DNA of 36,643 bases, taken from the IMG/VR virus record IMGVR_UViG_3300027963_000165, positions 1 to 36,643 of that record, one strand, 5' to 3'. The position numbers and the translations under genes are program-made. Origin of the DNA: a virus. Below the pieces are notes generated by a model. That model saw nothing but the letters and a program-made list of their open reading frames with translations. It did no database searches and had not been told where the DNA came from. Shown here in pieces: positions 31,057 through 36,643 of this stretch. Every line of letters starts with the position of its first letter. Within the stretch, counting starts at the first letter, position 1.

Positions 31057-31302
31057 TGGTGCTAATGCGCCTTGGACTGGGTGTCTGGACGTATTGAGGG
31101 ATCCGCTCGGGCGTGCCAGCTGCACACGGATTGACCTCGGCTCACTAGGTAAACCTACACTCTTATGCCAGCGGGTAATCGTTCTGGCTGCCGATACTGA
31201 GGATCAGAGGCTGATTCCTAACCCACCTTGCGGTGCGGCGGCTTGTGGGCCAATCTCAGCTTGAGGTCTTTGCAGCGTTGCGGGCTGCTTACGCATCAGG
31301 GC
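31057..31302. other. Hairpin-rich intergenic region, possible structured RNA
   Basis: No convincing gene on either strand. Many short inverted repeats occur: AGGT/ACCT near 31150, GCCAG/CTGGC near 31167-31189, CTGA/TCAG near 31197-31213, CCCAC/GTGGG near 31221-31250 and GCAGC/GCTGC near 31272-31288. The density suggests a folded RNA or a replication-related element. Strand and ends are not known. Confidence 0.4.
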
Positions 31303-31410
31303 ATAAAAAAGCCCGCGTGGTAGTAGGCACGGCGGGCTTTCAAACTGACAACTAAAATTGTTTTGCTCGTCGCGGCTACTACCCCGCTTGACGAGGAAGA
31401 AGAAAGTAAC
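31303..31410 (-). ncRNA. Candidate small RNA with two kissing-loop hairpins
   Basis: On the minus strand, hairpin A (31366-31395) has a 10-bp stem with a two-base bulge and an 8-base loop, GGTAGTAG. Hairpin B (31308-31340) has a GC-rich stem, loop CTACTACC on this strand, and a TTTTTT tail (31305-31310), so it also acts as a terminator. The two loops are exactly complementary over 8 bases. A possible promoter lies just upstream (TTGAAA, 17 bp, TG-TTAATT) near 31410-31440. The same pairing would hold in a plus-strand RNA, but only the minus strand has the T-run. Not matched to any RNA family I know. Confidence 0.45.
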
Positions 31411-31458
31411 GAATTAACAGGGGGGCAAGATTTATTTCAACAATTATGAGAAAAAGAG

Positions 31459-31486
31459 TTGCAAGCTAAGTTAAAATGTATCTTAT
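31459..31486 (+). promoter_or_regulatory. Possible promoter of the exonuclease operon
   Basis: TTGCAA (31459-31464), a 16-bp spacer and TCTTAT (31481-31486) resemble a sigma70-type promoter, 50 bp before the exonuclease ATG. The match is moderate. Confidence 0.35.
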
Positions 31487-31496
31487 CAGCCCCATC

Positions 31497-31515
31497 GAGA
31501 GGCATTCCGCCTCTC
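31497..31515 (+). promoter_or_regulatory. Leader hairpin of the exonuclease mRNA
   Basis: GAGAGGC/GCCTCTC is a perfect 7-bp stem with loop ATTCC, 20 bp before the ATG. Its right arm belongs to GCCTCTCACAACC, which also occurs exactly at 28186-28198 in the leader of the 28239 operon. It could stabilise or regulate the mRNA. Confidence 0.5.
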
Positions 31516-31535
31516 ACAACCAGTAAAAACAGAAC

Positions 31536-32333
31536 ATGAATAAGTCACAACATTGGTACGATCAGAACGGGAACGCTTGCTTTGAGGTTCCTAAGGCAAA
31601 GGGCGGCGGGATGCGGGCCACTACGCTGGCAGACGCTCGGAAGCTCGGGCTGTACCCTAGCGTTACAACCATCATGTCAGTTATGGCCAAGCCACAACTG
31701 GATGACTGGAAGCTTCAGCAGGTGGCTGAACGAGCCTACGCCAACCCACCGCAAGACGGCGAGGAGGCTGGAACTTACGCCCGACGCACCATCGAAGGAG
31801 CGTTTGAGCAAGTCGGGGATGCAGCCGATCTGGGGACGGCCATTCACGGTGCCCTAGAAGCCCATTTCAAAGGCTTTCCCATCCCTGAGGGTATGGACGC
31901 CTACGTTCGGCCTGTCGTGGCCGCGCTGGACGTTGCTGGCATTCGGCTGATGCAGCACGAACTCCGGTTGGTCAACGCTGTCAACGGCTACGCTGGCACC
32001 ACCGACGCAGTTATGGTCCGTGACGGCAAGCAAGGCATCCTAGACTTCAAGTCCCGCAAGACCAAGGCGGGCGTCAAGTGCGAGCCGTGGGACACTGAAC
32101 CCATGCAAATCGCCGCTTACGGTGTCGCCAAGTTCCTGTCCGTTCCGATCTGTGGGGCCAACGTCTACATCTCAACCACAGAACCAGGACGCGTAGACGT
32201 AGTGCATTACGACCATAGCCAGTTGCACGCAGCTTGGCACGCATTCCGTAATATGATCGAACTCTGGCAGTACCTGAAAGGGTATCGCCCGCCCTCTTTG
32301 TCAGCAACCAGTAACACGTCAGTAAACCAATAA
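31536..32333 (+). CDS. PD-(D/E)XK exonuclease (RecB/Cas4-like)
   Basis: A 265-residue nuclease. Metal-site order: His104 in LGTAIHGALE, Glu142 in HELRL, Asp157 in GTTDAV, then ILDFKSRKT with Asp170 and Lys172, and QIAAY (191-195). This is the RecB/Cas4 arrangement used by phage recombination exonucleases. It should resect DNA ends to make single strands for the binding protein encoded next. The leader CAACCAGTAAAAACAGAAC is free of Shine-Dalgarno sequence. It heads a run of recombination and replication genes to 34279. Confidence 0.8.
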   Translation: MNKSQHWYDQNGNACFEVPKAKGGGMRATTLADARKLGLYPSVTTIMSVMAKPQLDDWKLQQVAERAYANPPQDGEEAGTYARRTIEGAFEQVGDAADLGTAIHGALEAHFKGFPIPEGMDAYVRPVVAALDVAGIRLMQHELRLVNAVNGYAGTTDAVMVRDGKQGILDFKSRKTKAGVKCEPWDTEPMQIAAYGVAKFLSVPICGANVYISTTEPGRVDVVHYDHSQLHAAWHAFRNMIELWQYLKGYRPPSLSATSNTSVNQ

Positions 32334-32345
32334 AACAAAACAGTC

Positions 32346-33014
32346 ATGCCTATCAACGTCTCCAATAAAACCAAGTCCGACCCAGTGCCAGCGGGAACCC
32401 ATCACGCAGTCTGCTACGGCATCATCGCCGTTGGCACCCAGCCATCCGAGAAGTTTACGCCTCGCCAAAAGATTGTTGTCTGCTTCGAAATTCCCTCGGA
32501 ACGCATCACAATTAAGGATCAGGATCTGCCACGGGGCATCAGCAAGCGATACACCCTTAGCCTTAACGAGAAATCAAGCCTCCGCAAAGACCTCCAGTCG
32601 TGGAGAGGGAAACCCTTCACGCAGGAGGAGCTTAACGGCTTTGATGTCTCCAAGGTGATCGGCTCCAATTGCCTCATCTCCGTCCTTCACTCTGATCGCG
32701 CTGGGGCGGTGTACGCTGACATTAGCGGTATCTCCGCTTTGCCGCGGCAAATGGCGTCAGTGCGACCAGAGAACACACCGCTGTACTTTAACCTTCTGGA
32801 ATCCATTGATCTGGCCAAGAAGACGGGCAACACGGATGTCAATTGGCCCTCCGAGCTGCCAGCGTGGGTGCAGAAAATCTGCTCCCAAGCAGACGAGTAC
32901 CTAGCGTTTCGTGGTGGAGAGTCGGCTGACAGTCCAGCAGCTAAAACCATTGGCAAGTTGATGGAAACACAGGATCTTGCCGCAGAAGGTGACAGTGAAA
33001 GCGTCCCATTCTAA
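32346..33014 (+). CDS. Single-stranded DNA-binding-like recombination protein
   Basis: A 222-residue protein placed directly after the exonuclease. PVPAGTHHAVCYGIIAVGTQ and QKIVVCFEIPSERITIKD give the beta-strand pattern of a phage OB-type single-strand-binding protein (DUF669-like group). The C-terminus is acidic and ends in SESVPF, like the DDxPF tip that SSB proteins use to recruit partners. It would coat single strands made by the exonuclease and help annealing. The leader holds AACCAGTAA and CAGTAAACC motifs. Family name uncertain. Confidence 0.65.
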   Translation: MPINVSNKTKSDPVPAGTHHAVCYGIIAVGTQPSEKFTPRQKIVVCFEIPSERITIKDQDLPRGISKRYTLSLNEKSSLRKDLQSWRGKPFTQEELNGFDVSKVIGSNCLISVLHSDRAGAVYADISGISALPRQMASVRPENTPLYFNLLESIDLAKKTGNTDVNWPSELPAWVQKICSQADEYLAFRGGESADSPAAKTIGKLMETQDLAAEGDSESVPF

Positions 33015-33030
33015 TCATGCCAACTCTAAC

Positions 33031-33357
33031 ATGAAAACCAGTACAACGGGACACCAGATAGAACTAGGCGAATGGCTAAGGGACCAATGCTTAACGCACA
33101 TTCTTGAGCACACGCCCGATAGTTGGGTGGAGGCGTTTGAGGAGAAGGCAGGACGGTTGCTACGGACGCAGGGATCCTTCACCGCACATGAAGTTGTTAG
33201 CCATGTCGGGCCACCACCTAACCATGTAAACGCCATCGGGGCCGTGTGCCGAGCTTACGCCCGTCGCAACGACCTCGTTGGATCCTACGAGAAGGCAACA
33301 AATCCAGCGGCACACGCCCGAGTCGTCGTGCGCTGGAGGGATGCTCACGCACGATGA
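33031..33357 (+). CDS. Hypothetical protein, possible winged helix
   Basis: A 108-residue protein starting at ATG 33031; upstream in-frame TTG starts are less likely. An N-terminal helical part (ELGEWLRDQCLTHILEHTPD, AFEEKAGRLLRTQG) leads to FTAHEVVSHVGPPPNHVNAI and RAYARRNDLVGSY, which resemble a recognition helix and wing. This would fit a DNA-binding role in the recombination-replication block. Its stop overlaps the start of a tiny membrane peptide (ATGA). Not recognised with certainty. Confidence 0.55.
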   Translation: MKTSTTGHQIELGEWLRDQCLTHILEHTPDSWVEAFEEKAGRLLRTQGSFTAHEVVSHVGPPPNHVNAIGAVCRAYARRNDLVGSYEKATNPAAHARVVVRWRDAHAR

Positions 33358-33455
33358 ACACCTATGTTTGGCTACTTGCGTGCTTTATCTGGCTTCTTAT
33401 TGGGATCCTTATCGGCGTTTTCCGCTTCGGAGATTCCGACCACATGGACGATTGA
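33354..33455 (+). CDS. 33-residue membrane peptide nested over the wall-hydrolase start
   Basis: It starts at ATG 33354, overlapping the previous stop by 4 bp, and ends inside the hydrolase gene in another frame. Residues 4-23 are a clean membrane segment; the C-terminus is RFGDSDHMDD, strongly acidic. A small membrane peptide translated just before and overlapping an endolysin-like gene could be a pinholin, antiholin or export regulator. The nested hydrophobic frame could also be a by-product of the hydrolase signal peptide codons. Confidence 0.5.
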   Translation: MNTYVWLLACFIWLLIGILIGVFRFGDSDHMDD

Positions 33456-33798
33456 CCTAGAGAGGCTGATAGCCTGCATCGAACACAAGGAGGGTGCCCC
33501 CTGGAGCAACGCTGGGGGTGCCCTCCAATTTACTCGGGCGACGTGGAGCGATTTCTCCACCGACCCCTACACGTGGGCTAGCCAGCCCGACAAAGCCCGT
33601 CAAATCGCACGGAAAGCCCTATTGCGGGCCATCCAGAGAATGCGGCAAGACGGCATCAAACCCTCAGTGTGGCTCCTCGCCCTGCGCTGGAACTGCGGCT
33701 ACGCAGGAATGGTGAGGCGAATGGAGGGACGCTGGGACTACGCAGAACACGTCAGGAACCTTTATTACGACCATGACTTTCTCAGAACACGCCTTTGA
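33364..33798 (+). CDS. Lysozyme-like / transglycosylase endolysin with signal sequence
   Basis: A 144-residue protein. Residues 1-22 are a hydrophobic N-terminal signal or anchor. The domain CIEHKEGAPWSNAGGALQF (38-56) followed by TRATWSDFS has the Glu, small-residue turn and Gln/Trp order of lysozyme-like folds; Glu40 or Glu43 is the likely catalytic acid. The C-terminal helical part contains WLLALRWNCGYAGMVRR. It probably degrades peptidoglycan after export, so it may not need a classic holin for passage. It lies in the plus-strand block, far from the holin-like minus-strand genes. Confidence 0.65.
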   Translation: MFGYLRALSGFLLGSLSAFSASEIPTTWTIDLERLIACIEHKEGAPWSNAGGALQFTRATWSDFSTDPYTWASQPDKARQIARKALLRAIQRMRQDGIKPSVWLLALRWNCGYAGMVRRMEGRWDYAEHVRNLYYDHDFLRTRL

Positions 33799-34279
33799 CG
33801 CCTGCTGCCGACAGGCCAAGGCTATTGGCAGACGGCTGAATAAAACTGAATGGCTGCAAGCCATGCAGGAAGCTTACGACTCCTACCCGCATGAGGGGCT
33901 GAAAGTCAGGGCAACTCGCATTAAATCAGTAGACGCCGAATGGCTGGAGGAATTGGAGCAGAATCCAGCCTATGCTGGCATCGACATTAAACGGGAGCTG
34001 GGCAAAGCGCAAGCTTGGGCCTCCATCCGCAACGTGGGTGTCAGCCAGATGCGTTTCCTCAATTGGCTCAACAAGGCGCAATCGTCCGATCGGCCTATTC
34101 AGTTTAACGGAGCAGGGGCCACCTCGTTCCCCACTCCCTCCGCTCAAACCAGCAGCGAACCCAAAGGCTGGCGTGAATGGGTCCGCGAGAACTCCACAGA
34201 TCCTAGCAATGCAGATAGACCTTGGAACGCACTAGAAGCAGTAGCTCAGAAATACATTTTAACCCAACTACAGAAATGA
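33773..34279 (+). CDS. Replication protein O/DnaT-like domain protein
   Basis: A 168-residue protein. The N-terminal 50 residues are helical and basic. Residues about 54-102 (AEWLEELEQNPAYAGIDIKR, then GVSQMRFLNWLNKA) match the short domain found late in many phage replication O and DnaT-like helicase-loading proteins, with its typical L..P...GIDI..E....W....FLNWLN order. The C-terminus has WREWVRENSTDPSN and WNALEAVAQKYILT. It may recruit host helicase to phage DNA. No helicase or primase gene is visible, which supports host dependence. Confidence 0.6.
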   Translation: MTFSEHAFDACCRQAKAIGRRLNKTEWLQAMQEAYDSYPHEGLKVRATRIKSVDAEWLEELEQNPAYAGIDIKRELGKAQAWASIRNVGVSQMRFLNWLNKAQSSDRPIQFNGAGATSFPTPSAQTSSEPKGWREWVRENSTDPSNADRPWNALEAVAQKYILTQLQK

Positions 34280-34914
34280 ACACACCCACCGAAGCGCATT
34301 ATCAACTGGCGCACGATATTCTCCAATCGAGCTATCAAGAAGAATCTGCTCAGTTCATTGCTGCCAGCGAGGCGAGAGCGTGCGACCAACTCCGCTCCGA
34401 CCTAGAGCGGGCGGACACGCTCTATCAGCGAGCGTGCGAGGTCGAGCGCGAACTTCGCGCCGAGGTGGAGAACGAAGCGAAATGGGCCGCGCACTACCTA
34501 ACGGAGGCGCGGGCGGCGGAAGCCGAGCGCGACCATCTGCAAGCCCAGTTGCGCGCCCTCACTCTGATTTGCGGCACCAATGACGCCAATAAATTTGAAA
34601 CGTGGATTGACCGCGCCAACGCCCGCGCCGAACGCGCCGAGGCCGCTGAGACCGTCGCCCTCGTCAACTGGAACGGTGCGCTGGAGCGAGCCATCAAAGC
34701 CGAGGCTGACCTCGCCGCAGCCAAAGAACGTCTACGCAGCGAGGCGATGGATGATTATGCGTCAATTAAAGATTTGCAACGCGAACTCGCCATCGAGCGG
34801 GCGCGGCTGGATGCTGGCACGATACTGCTCACTGTCGCAGGTGAGCGAGTCTGGCATTGCGGCGTTGATCTACGCGCAGCGATTGATGCGGCTATGAAGG
34901 AGGATGCGAAATGA
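34276..34914 (+). CDS. Long coiled-coil hypothetical protein
   Basis: A 212-residue protein starting at ATG 34276, which overlaps the previous stop (ATGA). Almost all of it is a Glu/Arg/Ala-rich helix with heptad character (LRSDLERADTLYQRACEVER, ERDHLQAQLRALTLI, IKAEADLAAAKERLRSEAMD). It ends with AAIDAAMKEDAK, nearly the same ending as the next gene. Coding DNA near its 3' end contains AAGGAGG that serves as the next gene's ribosome-binding site. Function unknown. Confidence 0.6.
   Translation: MNTPTEAHYQLAHDILQSSYQEESAQFIAASEARACDQLRSDLERADTLYQRACEVERELRAEVENEAKWAAHYLTEARAAEAERDHLQAQLRALTLICGTNDANKFETWIDRANARAERAEAAETVALVNWNGALERAIKAEADLAAAKERLRSEAMDDYASIKDLQRELAIERARLDAGTILLTVAGERVWHCGVDLRAAIDAAMKEDAK
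34897..34903 (+). promoter_or_regulatory. Strong Shine-Dalgarno site AAGGAGG
   Basis: AAGGAGG lies 7 bases before the ATG at 34911, inside the C-terminal codons of the coiled-coil gene. Such a full Shine-Dalgarno site is an exception in this genome and supports the 34911 start. Confidence 0.75.
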
Positions 34915-35156
34915 GCACACCCACGCCCCGCACAATCCCCGAAACCGACAACATCACCTTCCACTGTGGACAGGCAAGCCAAGAAATCATGCGGCTCGAC
35001 GAAGACGGCATGACCTACAAGGGCCAGCGCATCGAAGACGGAGGGGAAGCGCATCGGGCCTTCTTGGAGGTAATGAGTGCGATGCAACCAACACCACGCA
35101 CGGACACCGAAAGCTTTGCCGCAATCGACGCGGCGATGAAGGGGGGCGAGAAATGA
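34911..35156 (+). CDS. Small hypothetical phage protein
   Basis: An 81-residue protein. The centre EIMRLDEDGMTYKGQRIED is a beta-hairpin-like segment I associate with small phage accessory proteins, and the C-terminus is AAIDAAMKGGEK, echoing the end of the upstream gene. Coupled at both ends by ATGA, with a strong Shine-Dalgarno site upstream. Function unknown. Confidence 0.65.
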   Translation: MSTPTPRTIPETDNITFHCGQASQEIMRLDEDGMTYKGQRIEDGGEAHRAFLEVMSAMQPTPRTDTESFAAIDAAMKGGEK

Positions 35157-35359
35157 GCACAGAAGAAACCATGCTCACTTGTCAGCCAGACGTAGCGCAC
35201 GCACGGGCCAAAGACCTGGACGCAGCCAGCGATGCCAAGCTCGCCCTGATCTGCGGGGAACTCACTGCTGGCGAGATTCGCACACTTCGCGCCATGCTCA
35301 GTTACATCCTCAGACCTCCTGCCGAGGAACTATCTATCGAGCAGTGCAATAATAAATAA
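35153..35359 (+). CDS. Small helical hypothetical protein
   Basis: A 68-residue protein starting at ATG 35153 (ATGA with the previous stop), preceded by AAGGGGGG. It is helical and acidic (VAHARAKDLDAASDAKLALI, GEIRTLRAMLSYILR) with two Cys. It is the last gene of the coupled group that starts at 33773. Function unknown. Confidence 0.55.
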   Translation: MSTEETMLTCQPDVAHARAKDLDAASDAKLALICGELTAGEIRTLRAMLSYILRPPAEELSIEQCNNK

Positions 35360-35401
35360 CATCGTAATTGAGAAAAAGTATCAACACACCATAAAACCCC
35401 C

Positions 35402-35689
35402 ATGAAAATTGAAATGAAACGTCCTAACAAGCAAATGGCTGACAACGTCGAAACCATGTTAAATGATTTCGCGAAAATCAGCACCATCGCCCGCACACTC
35501 AAAACCCAAATGGTAACGGTCTATCGTTACATTTCTTATCTCCAATACACCAAGGTCATGGTCAGTGATGCGGAGCTGAAAATGATTATCAACCACAGGA
35601 AGGCCCGCAAAGCCTCTTCAGCCGCTCCAGCCCAGTCCACACCCGCACCAGGCGTTACCCATGCCGCTACGCCTGTTCTAGGGGCATAG
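35402..35689 (+). CDS. Possible HTH protein
   Basis: A 95-residue basic protein. DNVETMLNDFAKISTIARTL followed by VTVYRYISYLQYTKVMVSD has the spacing of an HTH with a Tyr/Arg-rich recognition helix. The last 30 residues are an Ala/Pro/Ser tail. It could be a small DNA-binding regulator. It starts 42 bp after the previous gene with an AT-rich leader lacking a Shine-Dalgarno sequence, and ends 1 bp before the PP-loop gene. Confidence 0.55.
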   Translation: MKIEMKRPNKQMADNVETMLNDFAKISTIARTLKTQMVTVYRYISYLQYTKVMVSDAELKMIINHRKARKASSAAPAQSTPAPGVTHAATPVLGA

Positions 35690-35690
35690 G

Positions 35691-36527
35691 ATGAGCCAAG
35701 AACCCATCAATATCCTTTCGCTCGGGGCTGGCGTGCAAAGCAGCACGCTGGCACTCATGGCTGCAAAGGGAGAAGTTGGCCCAATGCCACTGGCTGCGAT
35801 CTTTGCGGACACGCAGGCAGAACCAGCCAGTGTTTACAAATGGCTGGATTGGCTGGAAACACAGTTGCCATTCCCAGTCTATCGGGTCACGGCGGGAAGT
35901 TTAACTGAGGCTGTGTTCAAACCAAGAACACATGAAAAGCACGGTGCGACCTATTTTAAGAATTTGATTCCTGCCTTTACCCTAAATCCAGATGGAACAA
36001 GAGGGATTACAGGCCGCGCCTGCACAAAGAATCATAAGCTCGACCCTATGTTTAGAAAAGCCAAACAACTTGGCAGCATAAAACGCGGTCAAAAGACTAT
36101 CGGAGTCATTTCGTGGATAGGGATATCGCTTGATGAAGTTTCGCGCATGAAACCAAGCCAACTCAAATGGGCAAAAAATCGGTATCCTCTGATTGATATG
36201 GATATGACGCGCCATGATTGCTTGCGCTGGATGGAGAAGAATGGGTATCCCCCCCCCCCCCGTTCTGCTTGCACTTATTGCCCGTTTCATTCCGATCATG
36301 AATGGCGTCGTATGAAAAACGAAGAACCCCAAGAATTTGCTGACGCAGTGGCATTTGAACAAAAAATGCAGCAATTGAGAACGCTGGAGAACGGACCTAA
36401 TCGTATGCGTGGAAAACTGTTTCTGCACAATTCACTGAAACCGCTTGGGGAAATTGACTTCAGCGAGGACAAGACCCAAGGCAGCTTTCATTTTCAAAAT
36501 GAGTGCGAAGGGATGTGCGGTGTCTAA
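35691..36527 (+). CDS. PP-loop (PAPS-reductase-like) family protein
   Basis: A 278-residue protein. The PP-loop SLGAGVQSSTL (10-20) binds ATP in the PAPS-reductase / ATP-pyrophosphatase family. AAIFADTQAEP (35-45) is the usual following motif. Cys111 in RACTKNHK, SACTYCPFH (192-200, Cys194 and Cys197) and the C-terminal CEGMC add Cys residues, suggesting a metal or Fe-S site. Such phage proteins are often annotated as PAPS reductase but may serve sulfur or nucleotide chemistry on DNA or RNA; the true reaction is unknown. A 13-C run lies in codons 187-190. Its stop overlaps the next start (TAATG). Confidence 0.75.
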   Translation: MSQEPINILSLGAGVQSSTLALMAAKGEVGPMPLAAIFADTQAEPASVYKWLDWLETQLPFPVYRVTAGSLTEAVFKPRTHEKHGATYFKNLIPAFTLNPDGTRGITGRACTKNHKLDPMFRKAKQLGSIKRGQKTIGVISWIGISLDEVSRMKPSQLKWAKNRYPLIDMDMTRHDCLRWMEKNGYPPPPRSACTYCPFHSDHEWRRMKNEEPQEFADAVAFEQKMQQLRTLENGPNRMRGKLFLHNSLKPLGEIDFSEDKTQGSFHFQNECEGMCGV

Positions 36528-36643
36528 TGGCCCGTCCTCCGTACCTTCCGCCAGATCCTATCTCCGTCTCCTACTTCAAGGGACGGAAGTACCGCGTCCG
36601 CACCACCCCGTGGCACGTCAAGCGGATGCGGGAACTCTACTGG
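36527..36643 (+). CDS. Small helix-turn-helix protein, N-terminal part (gene crosses the circular join)
   Basis: It starts at ATG 36527, overlapping the stop of the PP-loop gene (TAATG). The N-terminal part has a Pro-rich start (ARPPYLPPDPISVSYFKG) and then RKYRVRTTPWHVKRMRELYW leading into the HTH encoded at 2-148. Full length across the join is 78 residues. A small DNA-binding regulator is likely. Confidence 0.75.
   Translation, partial: MARPPYLPPDPISVSYFKGRKYRVRTTPWHVKRMRELYW
36616..36643. repeat. Right copy of terminal direct repeat
   Basis: Identical to bases 1-28. Reading continues in frame from here into base 29 with the same gene, which shows that the ends join to a circle. Confidence 0.9.

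Noticed and set aside
31057-31302. tRNA or tmRNA gene
   Set aside because: No GTTCRA T-loop with an acceptor stem and anticodon arm could be assembled on either strand; the stems are short and scattered.

Overview
The window looks like an essentially complete genome of a tailed phage with a short-tailed (podovirus-like) virion, assembled as a circle. The first 28 bases are repeated exactly as the last 28, and one small gene reads through the join, so the unique length is about 36,615 bp. The virion genes are terminase, portal, scaffold, an SU10-type capsid protein, adaptor and nozzle proteins, and several large internal virion proteins. The host cannot be named. Few genes have a Shine-Dalgarno sequence, and many starts sit in short A/C-rich leaders, which suggests a Gram-negative host that relies little on Shine-Dalgarno pairing. 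I saw no tRNA, CRISPR array or integrase, and no recognisable DNA polymerase, primase, replicative helicase or RNA polymerase.

Layout. From 26442 down to 484 almost everything is on the minus strand and read right to left: a DNA-binding-like gene, a candidate small terminase, large terminase, portal, scaffold, major capsid, decoration-like protein, a terminator, adaptor, tail-fibre genes, a small-membrane-protein (lysis-like) cluster, the tail nozzle with an AT-rich beta-propeller insert, and four large internal virion proteins. Two plus-strand genes interrupt this block: a glycosyltransferase with a small partner (23812-24881) and an HNH homing endonuclease (14363-14902) that has landed in the 3' end of the adaptor gene.

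From 26638 to the right end, and through the circular join to 487, lie the plus-strand accessory and replication genes. They are many tiny genes chained by 4-bp ATGA overlaps, a GP88-like protein, a small cytosine-methyltransferase-like protein, a RecB/Cas4-type exonuclease, a single-strand-binding-like protein, a cell-wall hydrolase with a nested membrane peptide, a replication O/DnaT-like protein, a PP-loop (PAPS-reductase-like) protein, a small HTH protein and a RusA resolvase that needs a -1 frameshift. A two-gene minus-strand operon (30547-31028) sits inside this block. Exonuclease, single-strand-binding-like protein, helicase-loader-like protein and RusA together suggest recombination-linked replication that borrows host polymerases.

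The non-coding DNA is the most unusual part. At 27756-28238 there is a strong terminator, two tandem dyads phased at 10-11 bp, then fourteen copies of a 13-bp repeat. A second six-copy array of the same repeat follows the methyltransferase, and the repeat resembles the translation leaders of neighbouring genes. Between 31029 and 31535 is a hairpin-rich region in which two adjacent hairpins have exactly complementary loops and end in a minus-strand terminator: a candidate small RNA with a kissing-loop interaction.
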